From: Acetobacter persici JCM 25330
GTDB lineage: Bacteria; Pseudomonadota; Alphaproteobacteria; Acetobacterales; Acetobacteraceae
Length of the DNA stretch: 46,967 bases
Assembly: GCF_000613905.1 (NCBI RefSeq)
Contig: NZ_BAJW01000023.1
Coordinates: 1 to 46,967, forward strand
Direction of reading: 5' to 3'
A program made the position numbers and the translations under genes. How positions within the stretch are numbered: position 1 is the stretch's first letter; every line of letters begins with the position of its first letter. Under the pieces are notes generated by a model, which saw only the letters and a program-made list of their open reading frames with translations, was not told the DNA's origin and searched no databases. Below are positions 17,773 to 27,528 of the stretch, one piece after another.

Positions 17773-18570
17773 TCAGACAGAATCGGCGTGTGCAGCACGA
17801 TACCCCAGCCTGCGGGAAAGTGCCTGTGCCAGCGCCAGAGCCATATGCCCAAGCTGGCTGACCTCATACCGCCCCAGCTCCGTCTGCGGCAGGCTGAGCC
17901 CGACCCCTGCCACCATGCGGCCGGAATGGTCCTTCACCCCGGCCCCGAAGCACCACAGGCCATCATGCACCTGCTCATCATCCACCGCGTAGCCACGCTC
18001 TCTGATTTCCGCAATTTCACGCACCAGAGTCGTGACGGACCGAATCCCGTTAGGAGTCAGAGGTTCGGGCCATGTGGAGGCCGGATGCAGGGTCAGCCAT
18101 TCACGGAACGCATTATCATCCATCTCGGCCAGCATGGCGTTTCCTGTGGCCGTAAAGATGGCAGGCAGACGCATCCCGACGCGGAAAGACGCCCCGAGCA
18201 CCGTCGCGCTGTTGCGGCAGGCCATATAGACCACATCCGTATCTTCCAGCACCGTCAGCGTGACCGTAAAGGCTGCAAGGTCTGAAGCACTTTCCAGAGT
18301 CTGGTAGAATTCCGTCACCAGATCGCGCTGTTCCGTCACCCCGCCGCCCCAGTCCAGCAGGCGTGCACCCAGCCGGTAACCTTGTGTGACCGTCTTTTCC
18401 AGCAACCCCAGCTCGACCATCACCGCGACCAGCCCGTGCACGGTGCTGCGCGGCAGGTCGAGCTGACGCGCGATATCCGCGGCAAGCGGTGGCCGCTCCG
18501 TGCTTTTCACCAGATCCAGAATACGCACGGCGCGGCGCAAGGCGGGCACGGAGTCATGAGGTTTGGACAT
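17773..18570 (-). CDS. IclR-family transcriptional regulator
   Basis: A 265-residue regulator. The N-terminal winged helix-turn-helix (ALRRAVRILDLVKSTERPPL, ADIARQLDLPRSTVHGLVAVM) is followed by the IclR effector-binding domain, with LPAIFTATGNAMLAEM and RGYAVDDEQVHDGLWCFGAGV, the usual effector-pocket block. The effector cannot be predicted. The ATG at 18570 is preferred over an in-frame TTG at 18597. It is followed by the DUF3108 gene on the same transcript and is divergent from glutathione peroxidase. The inverted repeat at 18629-18673 in the shared upstream region is a candidate operator. Confidence 0.87.
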   Translation of the reverse strand: MSKPHDSVPALRRAVRILDLVKSTERPPLAADIARQLDLPRSTVHGLVAVMVELGLLEKTVTQGYRLGARLLDWGGGVTEQRDLVTEFYQTLESASDLAAFTVTLTVLEDTDVVYMACRNSATVLGASFRVGMRLPAIFTATGNAMLAEMDDNAFREWLTLHPASTWPEPLTPNGIRSVTTLVREIAEIRERGYAVDDEQVHDGLWCFGAGVKDHSGRMVAGVGLSLPQTELGRYEVSQLGHMALALAQALSRRLGYRAAHADSV

Positions 18571-18628
18571 GTCGTTTCTTATTTTCCTTGTTGACAAAGA
18601 GGGCCCTTACCCTCATATTCCAAATACG

Positions 18629-18673
18629 GGATCGAGTTCAATATAATGAACAATAAAAATCAGAACTCGATCC
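18629..18673. promoter_or_regulatory. Perfect 11-bp inverted repeat upstream of iclR, candidate operator
   Basis: GGATCGAGTTC at 18629-18639 and GAACTCGATCC at 18663-18673 form a perfect inverted repeat separated by 23 AT-rich bases that include TATAAT (18642-18647). The centre-to-centre spacing of 34 bases is close to three helical turns, fitting a protein that binds both half-sites. It lies 59 bases upstream of the IclR start. A hairpin in RNA is also possible. Confidence 0.5.
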
Positions 18674-18688
18674 TCTGACAGAGACTAT

Positions 18689-18746
18689 TCTGGTGGAAGC
18701 CTGACAAGAACCCGGAACAGGGCAGCAGGCTTCCCCCCGGACCAGA
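18689..18746. repeat. Long imperfect hairpin in the iclR-gpx spacer
   Basis: The arms TCTGGT-GGAAGCCTG (18689-18703) and CAGGCTTCC (18726-18734) with ACCAGA (18741-18746) pair over 15 bases, with a six-base C-rich bulge on the right side. The central 22 bases are unpaired. It lies about 100 bases before the glutathione peroxidase start and could be a leader structure, a small RNA or a terminator. No T run follows on either strand. Confidence 0.4.
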
Positions 18747-18848
18747 CCTTACAGACCCATCTCCCCTTCGCACTCGCACCGCCTTCTGTCTTACGCTACA
18801 CAGGTTTGCAACGCGCCCTGTTCGCACATGAGAGATGAGTGTCTGACC

Positions 18849-19333
18849 GTGACCACAATCTATGATTTTACACTCCCTGCCCTTGAAGGCGGTGACATCA
18901 ATCTGGCGGACTACCGTGGCCGCCCTGTCCTGATTGTCAACACAGCGTCCAAATGCGGTTTCACCCCGCAATATGAAGGCCTGCAAGCCTGTGGTACCAG
19001 TTCCGCAGCATGGGTCTGGTCGTGATCGGCATCCCCAGTAACGATTTTGGGGCGCAGGAACCCGGAACGTCCTCAGAAATCGCCTCTTTCTGCCACCGCA
19101 ATTATGGTGTCAGCTTCCCTATGGCAGCGCGCTCTGTGGTGAAAGGTCCGCAGACTATTCCTCTGTTCCGATGGCTGGACAAGGAATGTGGTTTTCTGGC
19201 CCGTCCGCGCTGGAATTTCTATAAATATCTGACAAACCGGACCGGCGCGCCCGTAGCGTGGTTTTCCAGCGTTACCACGCCAACCTCTGCCCGCGTGACC
19301 AAAGCGGTTGAGCGCGTGATCCTGAATCCCTGA
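18849..19333 (+). CDS. Glutathione peroxidase (one frame break)
   Basis: About 161 residues, the normal size for bacterial glutathione/thioredoxin-dependent peroxidases that reduce hydroperoxides. The peroxidatic cysteine is in NTASKCGFTPQYEGL, the second block is VIGIPSNDFGAQEPG, and the tryptophan is in RWNFYKYL; no selenocysteine is used. The usual glutamine and asparagine of the second block (CNQFG) read SNDFG here, a slight departure. The frame breaks at about 18989, where one added C gives LQALWYQFRSMG. The GTG at 18849 fits the family N-terminus (TTIYDFTLPALEGG); an ATG at 18828 is the alternative. Confidence 0.85.
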
Positions 19334-19386
19334 TCAGGCACGCTCCCTCTCTAATTCCGGGCTGAGACTCCTAGACGGTATTTACC

Positions 19387-19408
19387 GCGGGACGATCAGC
19401 CGTCCCGC
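19387..19408 (-). terminator. Hairpin over the lolD stop codon
   Basis: The eight-base arms GCGGGACG and CGTCCCGC pair perfectly around a six-base loop that contains the lolD stop codon (19396-19398). A small palindrome, CGGTATTTACCG, follows at 19376-19387. The T run is missing, so termination is likely but not certain. Confidence 0.45.
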
Positions 19409-20064
19409 AATGTTACCACACGGTCCATGCGGCTCAGCAGTTCTTCATTATGGGTAGCGACCAGAGCAGCAAGCCCCTGCCCGCGCACGGCCGCCATCAG
19501 TTCTGAAAAGACGGCATCGGCTGTCCGTACGTCCAGATTGCCAGTCGGTTCATCCGCCAGCAGCACAGCCGGGTTATTGGCCAGTGCGCGCGCTATGGCC
19601 ACACGCTGCTGCTCACCGCCGGACAGTTTACCCGGCAGGTGAGACACCCTGTGCCCCAGCCCAAACAGTCCCAGCAGCCTTTCCGCTTTCTGGCGGGCAT
19701 CCGCCTTCCGCACACCGGCAATCATCTGCGGGAGCATCACGTTTTCACGCGCTGTAAACTCGGCCAGAAGATGATGAAACTGATAGACAAAGCCAATCTG
19801 GTCACGCCGCAACGCGGTCCGGCCGACTTCCGGCAAGCCATGCGTGCGCTGACCGCAGATTTCAATCTCACCTTCATCGGGCGTATCCAGCAGGCCAGCC
19901 AGATGCAGCAGCGTGGATTTTCCTGTGCCAGAGGGCGCAACAAGGGCCACAATCTCCCCTGCATGCAGGGTGAAGTCCACGCCCTGCAAAACGGGCAGAA
20001 CGCCATCTTCCCCGCTCCGGTAGGTCTTCTTTACGCCACGCAGGCTGAGGGCGACATTACTCAT
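19396..20064 (-). CDS. lolD: Lipoprotein-releasing ABC transporter ATPase LolD
   Basis: A 222-residue ATPase that powers release of outer-membrane lipoproteins from the inner membrane. Walker A is [11 protein letters not shown] (near residue 39), the signature is LSGGEQQR, and Walker B is [12 protein letters not shown], followed by the switch histidine in VATHNEE. The [14 protein letters not shown] stretch is the LolD-type Q-loop region. The ATG at 20064 overlaps the end of lolC by eight bases. It is the last gene of the long minus-strand train; the pairing with lolC and proS is standard in alphaproteobacteria. Confidence 0.93.
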   Translation of the reverse strand: MSNVALSLRGVKKTYRSGEDGVLPVLQGVDFTLHAGEIVALVAPSGTGKSTLLHLAGLLDTPDEGEIEICGQRTHGLPEVGRTALRRDQIGFVYQFHHLLAEFTARENVMLPQMIAGVRKADARQKAERLLGLFGLGHRVSHLPGKLSGGEQQRVAIARALANNPAVLLADEPTGNLDVRTADAVFSELMAAVRGQGLAALVATHNEELLSRMDRVVTLRDG

Positions 20065-21305
20065 GGCGCAATGCCTCCACAGGATCAGTTTTTGCCGCAC
20101 GCCATGACGGATATAGCGTTGCCAGCAGAGAGAGGCTCAGAGCAATCAGGATCACTTCACCAACCTGCCCCCAGACCAGCTTGGCCGGAAGATGTTCAAG
20201 GTAATACACTTCCGGGTTGAAGAGATTGGTGCCGGTCAGCTTCTGCAAGGCCTGACGGATACGCTCGATATTCTTGCAGAAGACCACACCCAGCAGAGTA
20301 CCGGCACGGTGCCTGTCACGCCGACTGACGCCCCGCACATCAGGAAGATGCGCATAATGGCCCCGCGGCTGGCCCCAATGGTGCGCAGCACGGCAATATC
20401 GCCCGTCTTGTCCTTCACCATCATGATCAGGGAGGAAATGACGTTAAAGGCCGCCACAAGGATGATCAGAGTCAGGATCAGGAACATCACGTTCTGTTCC
20501 ACCTGCACCGCACCAAACAGGGCATTATTGGCGTTGGTCCAGTCCAGCACACGCAGGCCCGGCTCCCCGACGGCATTCACAATCCGCATCGTCACCGGAC
20601 GGATGTTCTGCTCGTCCTTCGCCATGACCTGAATCTGCGTGACCTTGTCCGGCATCTGGAAATAGATCTGCGCCGCATGCATCGGCAGAAAAACGTAGCT
20701 AGAATTATAGTCGTTCACGCCCGCATCGAAAATGGCGACAACCCGGTACGCCCGCACACGAGGCACGGTACCAAAGGCCGTTGCCGCGCCATTCGGGGAG
20801 ACCAGTGTGAGACGGGAACCAATGGACAGCCCGGCGCGGTCTGCAAGCGTTACGCCAATGGCAATCGAATCATCACTACCAAAATCATCCAGTGTGCCCG
20901 CAACCAGAGAGGAGCTGACACCTTTCAGGTCCAGCAGCCCCTGCCGGGTCATGCCATGCACCACCCCGCCGGAACTGTAAGACCCGGCGCTGAGCAGCAC
21001 CTGCCCTTCAATAAGCGGGGTCGCGCTGATCACACCGGGCACCTTACGCACACGCTCGACCACATCCTCATACTGAGAAATCGTGCGGCCCGCGCCATAA
21101 ATGCTCAGATCACCATTCAGCCCGAGGATGCGCCCCATCAGGTCAGCCTGAAACCCGTTCATCACCGCCATGACGATGATGAGCGTGGCCACCCCGAGGG
21201 CAATCCCCACAAGCGAGAAAATGGCAATCACGGAAACAAAGCGTTCTCCGCGCCGTGCCCGAAGGTAGCGGCCTGCCACGGCCCGCTCGAAGGGACCAAA
21301 CATCA

Positions 21306-21306
<1 letters not shown>
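20057..21306 (-). CDS. lolC: Lipoprotein-releasing permease LolC/LolE (one frame break)
   Basis: About 416 residues. One N-terminal helix ([20 protein letters not shown]) and a large periplasmic MacB-like domain are followed by three C-terminal FtsX-type helices ([20 protein letters not shown], the region around [19 protein letters not shown], and [16 protein letters not shown]), ending [11 protein letters not shown]. The motif [13 protein letters not shown] is in the periplasmic part. The frame is broken at about 20304: one more G in ACCGTGCCGG gives TVAGTLLG. Alphaproteobacteria commonly have a single LolC/E-type permease acting as a homodimer with LolD. The ATG overlaps the proS stop. Confidence 0.9.
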
Positions 21307-22622
<1,316 letters not shown>

Positions 22623-22714
22623 GATGCACTCAGCCTTGTCTGGCAGGTGAGACCACGGGCGGCCTCACTCTGAAATTTTAGTCTGTTATCTGCTCTAAAA
22701 CAGTGCGGCGACAA

Positions 22715-22735
22715 AGAAAACCCGCATCATGCGGG
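22715..22735 (-). terminator. Rho-independent terminator after rnj
   Basis: The self-complementary CCCGCATCATGCGGG (22721-22735) is followed on the minus strand by TTTTCTTTG. It lies between the rnj stop and the proS start, so proS-lolC-lolD may have its own promoter or depend on readthrough. Confidence 0.7.
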
Positions 22736-22788
22736 CCTCCTTTAAGTCGCCGGATCGACCCTGCCCGAAGCAGGGATGGTTCTGCGCC

Positions 22789-24435
22789 TCAGACGCGCAG
22801 AACGTGAACATCCACCAGCGGACGCTTCTGCAATTTACGGCCCAGTGCGCGACGCAGAGCGGTTTTAGCCGCATCGCGGAAGGACTGATCATCATTCCGC
22901 AGTTCATCCGGAATGACGTCAATCGCGTTCGCGAACTCTTCGCGCACGCGCACACTTTCCAGATCATCCGGGTCCAGCAGACCGGGGGCGCTGACTTTGG
23001 GCTCACCAATCACGAAGCCTTCATCATCCACCGCGAAGCTGGCAATCACCACGCCGTTGAACAGCATCTTGCGGCGGGCAGCCAGAACGCCACCGTTCAT
23101 GGGCAGCAGACGACCCGCATCCAGAGCCAGGCGGCCGCTGGGCGCCGTATCAACCACTTCCACCTTACCCGGAGCAAGCCGCAGAATATCGCCATCTTCC
23201 AGCAGGATCGGCGCGATATCCTTTTCCTGAGCCAAAGCCGCATGGGCTGTCAGGTGGCGCCATTCACCATGCACAGGCACGGCATATTTCGGCCGGACCA
23301 GATCATACATGGTGCGGACATCATCCCCGGTGGCGTGACCGGACACATGCACGAAGGCGTCTTTATCCGTAATCACGCGCACGCCGCGGCGGGACAGGTT
23401 ATCCTGCACGGCCATAATGGCGCGTTCATTCCCCGGAATCATACGGCTGGAATAGATCACCGTATCGCCCTCACCCAGGGAGACATTCGGGTGCATATCC
23501 AGAGAAATACGGGACAGAGCGGAGCGTGGCTCACCCTGACTTCCGGTGATGATCATGACAATCTGATCATCCGGCACGTCATTCACGTCCTGTTCCGTCA
23601 GGAACGGCAGCACACCGGACAGATAGCCGCACTCACGCGCCGCCACATCCAGATTACGCAGGGAACGGCCAACCAGAACCACGGTACGGCCCGCAGCCTG
23701 TGCGGCCATGGCGATGGTTTCCACGCGCGCCACGTTGGAGGCAAAGCAGGTGACCGCAATACGCCCTTTCAGCCCGCTGATCAGGTCCGTCATGCTGCGA
23801 CGCACTTCGGCTTCCGAGCGGGAGGGGCCGGAACTCATGACGTTGGTACTGTCACACACCAGCGCCAGAACGCCTTCATCCCCCACTTCCTTCAGACGTT
23901 TGACGTCTGTCGGGGGGCCCACCAGCGGGTCCGGGTCCAGTTTCCAGTCACCCGTATGCACAATCACACCATCGGGCGTACGCAGCACAACAGCCTGCGC
24001 TTCCGGCACGGAGTGGGTCACGGGGATGAATTCCAGATCAAACGGCCCGACCTTGAAGTCCCCACCGCACGGAATCACGTGGATCGGCACCTGCTGGAGC
24101 AGGCGCGCTTCCCCCAGCTTGCGGCGCAGCACGGCCCCGGCAAAGGGTGTCACATACACAGGGCACTGCAACAGCGGCCAGACATGGGCCACAGCGCCAA
24201 TATGGTCTTCATGCGCATGGGTGATCACGAGCCCTGCGAGCTTATCCTTGCGCTCGGCAATAAAGGTCGGGTCCGGCACCAGAATTTCGGCTTCCGGCGT
24301 ATCGTTCCCGCTAAAGCCAATACCGCAATCTATCGCCAGCCAGGTTTCCCCAAGGCGATAGAGATTCAGATTCATGCCGATCTCGCCCGTTCCGCCCAGG
24401 GGCAGAAAGACGAGATCGCCGTTCTGTTCTGTCAT
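22789..24435 (-). CDS. rnj: Ribonuclease J
   Basis: A 548-residue metallo-beta-lactamase/beta-CASP ribonuclease with 5'-exonuclease and endonuclease activity in RNA decay and rRNA maturation. The zinc motif ITHAHEDHIGAV is near residue 73; PVTHSVPEAQAV and HTGDWKLDPDPL follow. The beta-CASP blocks include CFASNVARVETIA, GSQGEPRSALSRI and VSGHATGDD, with VHGEWRHL toward the end. The C-terminal domain ends with EFANAIDVIPDELRNDDQSF. The gene is intact, unlike its neighbours birA and coaX. The start at 24435 lies nine bases after coaX ends. Confidence 0.95.
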   Translation of the reverse strand: MTEQNGDLVFLPLGGTGEIGMNLNLYRLGETWLAIDCGIGFSGNDTPEAEILVPDPTFIAERKDKLAGLVITHAHEDHIGAVAHVWPLLQCPVYVTPFAGAVLRRKLGEARLLQQVPIHVIPCGGDFKVGPFDLEFIPVTHSVPEAQAVVLRTPDGVIVHTGDWKLDPDPLVGPPTDVKRLKEVGDEGVLALVCDSTNVMSSGPSRSEAEVRRSMTDLISGLKGRIAVTCFASNVARVETIAMAAQAAGRTVVLVGRSLRNLDVAARECGYLSGVLPFLTEQDVNDVPDDQIVMIITGSQGEPRSALSRISLDMHPNVSLGEGDTVIYSSRMIPGNERAIMAVQDNLSRRGVRVITDKDAFVHVSGHATGDDVRTMYDLVRPKYAVPVHGEWRHLTAHAALAQEKDIAPILLEDGDILRLAPGKVEVVDTAPSGRLALDAGRLLPMNGGVLAARRKMLFNGVVIASFAVDDEGFVIGEPKVSAPGLLDPDDLESVRVREEFANAIDVIPDELRNDDQSFRDAAKTALRRALGRKLQKRPLVDVHVLRV

Positions 24436-24443
24436 AAGTTGTC

Positions 24444-25254
24444 TTATCCTTCTGTCAAAAAGTCTTTTTCGATTGTGAGACGCGGCAAGGGATTCCGCCC
24501 CGCCAATATCCGCAGCCCGTTAAGGGTCAGCATTGAATCCACGTGATCAAACACTGTCGTGCCTTCCGAGAAGAGCGGAGCCAGACCGCCAGTTGCGAGC
24601 ACCTTCATGGTCTGCCCGACTTCCTGCCTGATCCTCTCGACGATCCCCTCGATCAAACCCACATAACCCCAGAACACGCCTGACCGCATGGCCGTAACCG
24701 TATTCCGCCCGATGACGGAATCCACCGCCGGGCGTCCAATTCCTATTCTCGCAGCCGGGCGGCTGCCTGATGCAGGGCTTCAACCGAAAGATTGATACCC
24801 GGTGCAATCACCCCGCCACAATAGCTGCCTTCTGCATCCACCACATCAAAGGTGGTGGCCGTGCCAAAATCAATCACCGTCAGCGGCCCACCATACAGAT
24901 GGTGTGCGGCAAGCCCGTTTAACAGGCGGTCCACGCCAACTTCATCCGGATTATCCATTTTAATGGAAAATCCCCAGTCCAGCCGGGCGGAGGCCAGCAG
25001 AGGCTCCACCGAAAACCACTGCCGGCACAGAGTGCGCAGGTGATAGAGCGCCGCCGGCACCACGGTGCCAATCACAGCGCCTTCAATATCCTCCGCCGCA
25101 ATCCCCTGCATTTTCAGCAGGGCCAGAAGCCAGACGGCATATTCATCAGACGTGCGCTGGGCCTGCATGGTAATGCGCCACACGCCCCGCCATTTTTCAC
25201 CATCATGCACGGCAAACACAACATTGGTGTTGCTGCATCAATGACGAGAAGCAA
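24444..25254 (-). CDS. coaX: Type III pantothenate kinase (two frame breaks)
   Basis: About 270 residues after repair. CoaX phosphorylates pantothenate, the first step of CoA synthesis, using an actin/ASKHA fold. Seen are [19 protein letters not shown] at the N-terminus, [37 protein letters not shown] and [14 protein letters not shown]. Breaks are at about 25231 (one A missing before ACACC) and about 24750 (one C missing, giving [15 protein letters not shown]). The probable start is the TTG at 25254, overlapping the birA end by 17 bases. No ATG lies between it and the first break. Confidence 0.88.
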
Positions 25255-26025
25255 CGTCAGCCCCCTGTTCTGCCAGCAGGATATCCCCTGTTGCGATCGT
25301 TTTCATGCCCTGTTCCGTCTCAAGCAGCAGCCGTCCATCAGCGGCAAGCCCTGCAAACTGGCCCTTTTCATAAGTAGTCCCGCCGCTTACGACAAGAGGC
25401 GTGCCAACAGGATGTGCACGTTTCCGCCATTCCGCACACAAAACAGCAAAGTCATCCTGCCGCCAGACGGTACACCAGTGCGCCAGTTGTGCAAGGATGG
25501 CCTTTGCCACATCGGCTGGCGGCGGCACCGGTCCGCACTGCCCGAGCGAGGCCGCTGTCCGGCCGATCTGTGCTTCCTGTGGCGGCTGCTGAAGGTTCGC
25601 CCCCATGCCAATCACCAGCATCCGACCTTCACGCTCTATCAGAATACCGCCGAGTTTCTGGCCGTCGAGCAGGATATCGTTTGGCCATTTGATCATCAAC
25701 CGCGCCCGCGCTGCGGGAACACTGGTCGCCAGTCCTTCAAAAAAAGCCAGAGACGCCACAAAAGGCCAGCCGCCCAGCGCGTCCTGCCCTGCCTGCCCCG
25801 CGTCCAGCAAAACAGAAAAGGCGAGGCTCTGCCCGGCGTTAGCCAGTTGCGCCCCCGGCTGCCCCGCCCTTTTGTCTGGCGCAAAGCCAGTAACGCCAGA
25901 CCTGGAGCCTCTCCCTTACGGGCGCGCTCCAGACAGATATCAGACGTTGATGTCAGTTCCTCGTAACATTCCAGCCGCCAGTCCCCATACCTGTCAGTCC
26001 AGCAGTCCGTCGTCTGCTCACTCAT
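25238..26025 (-). CDS. birA: Biotin-protein ligase (one frame break)
   Basis: About 262 residues. This is a group I ligase: it has the catalytic and C-terminal domains but no N-terminal DNA-binding helix-turn-helix, so it biotinylates carboxylase carrier proteins without acting as a repressor. Seen are LTSTSDICLERARKGEAPGL, the biotin loop KGRGSRGRNWLTP, IKWPNDILLDGQKLGGILIE and VIGMGANLQQ. The frame breaks at about 25836; one more C gives TPGQSLAFSVLLDAG. The ATG overlaps the nuoN stop (ATGA). nuoN-birA-coaX-rnj is a common alphaproteobacterial order. Confidence 0.9.
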
Positions 26026-27462
26026 CCGCCAAGGGCCAGAGCGGCCTGTCGGGCCATGGTCATCAGCGGGCCAAGTGCGAGAATGAAGAACACCGTCGCC
26101 AGCCCCATACTGCCAGAAACAAACAGCAGGCTGCGCGCTGGCCGGTCCAGTCCCTCCGCAGAGGCATCAAAATACATCACCTTCACCACCCGCAGATAAT
26201 AATACGCGCCAACAATGCTTGAGACTGCCCCGATCACGACCAGAACGTAAAGGCCAGATTGCCATGCGGCGGCAAAAACCATCAATTTCCCAAAAAAACC
26301 AGCCAGAGGCGGCGCGCGACCATGCTGAACATGAAGATTGCCAGCACAGCCGCCAGACCGGGGTCCGTCCGGCCCAGACCGGCGAGGTCAGCAATGGACG
26401 TGACTTCCCGCCCCTTCCGCCGCATGGCGGTAATAACGGCAAACACCCCGGCGTTCATCACCAGATAGGCAGCCAGATAAATCAGGGTTGCGCGCACACC
26501 GCTGGCAGACGCTGCGGCAAGCCCCATGAGCGCATACCCCATATGGCCAATGGATGAATACGCCATCAGTCGTTTGATATTGGTCTGCGGGATAGCTGCG
26601 AACGCGCCATACACCATCGAGAGGATGGAAAGGACTTCAATCAGCATTTGCCAGCGCGGAGCCATAGCGCCAAACGGTCCGCTCATCACACGCAGGAAGA
26701 GGGCAAAAGCTGCAAATTTGGGCGCTCCGGCCATGTAGGCCGTAATGGGTGTTGGCGCACCCTGATAAACATCGGGCGTCCACATATGGAACGGCACGAC
26801 TGAAAGCTTGAAGCTAAGCCCGACCAGAATAAACACCAGACCGACCATCAGCCCCGCTGGCAGCGCGCTTGTCTGCTGAATGGCCGCAATCAGGCCCGTA
26901 TAGGCCATGGTGCCCGCGTAGCCATACACCAGAGACATGCCATACAGCAGCAGGCCAGAGGCGAGAGACCCGAGAACAAAATATTTCAGCCCGGCTTCGG
27001 ACGACGTCACATCATCCCGCTCCAGCGCACAGAGGATGTAAATAGAGAGAGAGGAGAGTTCCAGCCCGACAAACAACGTCATCAGATTGGCGGAAGACGC
27101 CATGATCAGCGCACCGAGGTGGAGAACAGGATCAGCACTGCTGTTTCAAACGGCAGCGGCTCACGCTCTTCCGTGCGGTAGCTGAGTGTCAGCACGAGAG
27201 CCGCAACCCCGCCTAGCAATGCGAGCATTTTCATGAAGCGGGCAAAGCCGTCATTCACAAACGTCCCGGCATAAGCCACGCCATCAGGCGAGGCGGCCAC
27301 AAGCACACCACACCCGATAAAGGCCGCCACAGTCAGCAGGGTGCAGGAAACAATCCCCTTCCCTTCGCGCTGGAGCACGCCAAAGACGAGAATAACCAGT
27401 CCGGCCAGCCCGAGAGCAATTTCCGGCAAAGCCAGCGTCCAGTTCACCGATGTCACGCTCAT
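26022..27462 (-). CDS. nuoN: NADH-quinone oxidoreductase subunit N (two frame breaks)
   Basis: About 480 residues after repair. This antiporter-like membrane subunit takes part in proton pumping by complex I. It begins MSVTSVNWTLALPEIALG at the ATG at 27462. Typical blocks are SSLSIYILCALERDD, SEAGLKYFVLGSLASGLLLY, LSFKLSVVPFHMWTPDVYQG and KRLMAYSSIGHMGYAL. Breaks are at about 27118 (one base missing in a C pair, giving FSTLGALIMAS) and about 26320 (one base missing, giving APPLAGFFGKLMVF). The ATG overlaps the stop of the short nuoM remnant as ATGA, which looks like the original nuoM-nuoN junction. Confidence 0.9.
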
Positions 27463-27515
27463 GCCGCAGCACTCCATTCAGAGCAGGAGAAAACAGATAA
27501 GACAGCAAGGGTCAT
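27459..27515 (-). pseudogene. nuoM: Remnant of nuoM: 18-codon ORF where the subunit M gene should be
   Basis: In nearly every nuo operon a gene of about 1.5 kb for subunit M lies between nuoL and nuoN. Here only 66 bases separate the nuoL stop from the nuoN start. They contain a good ribosome binding site (GGGAGGGGCTGAG) and an ATG at 27515, then the ORF MTLAVLSVFSCSEWSAAA, which ends in a TGA overlapping the nuoN ATG. Both borders look original, so this reads as an internal deletion that kept the first and last few codons. Whether it is natural, an assembly error or strain-specific cannot be told here. Confidence 0.6.
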
Positions 27516-27528
27516 CTCAGCCCCTCCC

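Noticed and set aside
22729..24546. A 605-codon ORF antisense to rnj
   Set aside because: It is His/Gln/Arg-rich and produced by the codon pattern of rnj on the other strand, whose motifs are all intact.
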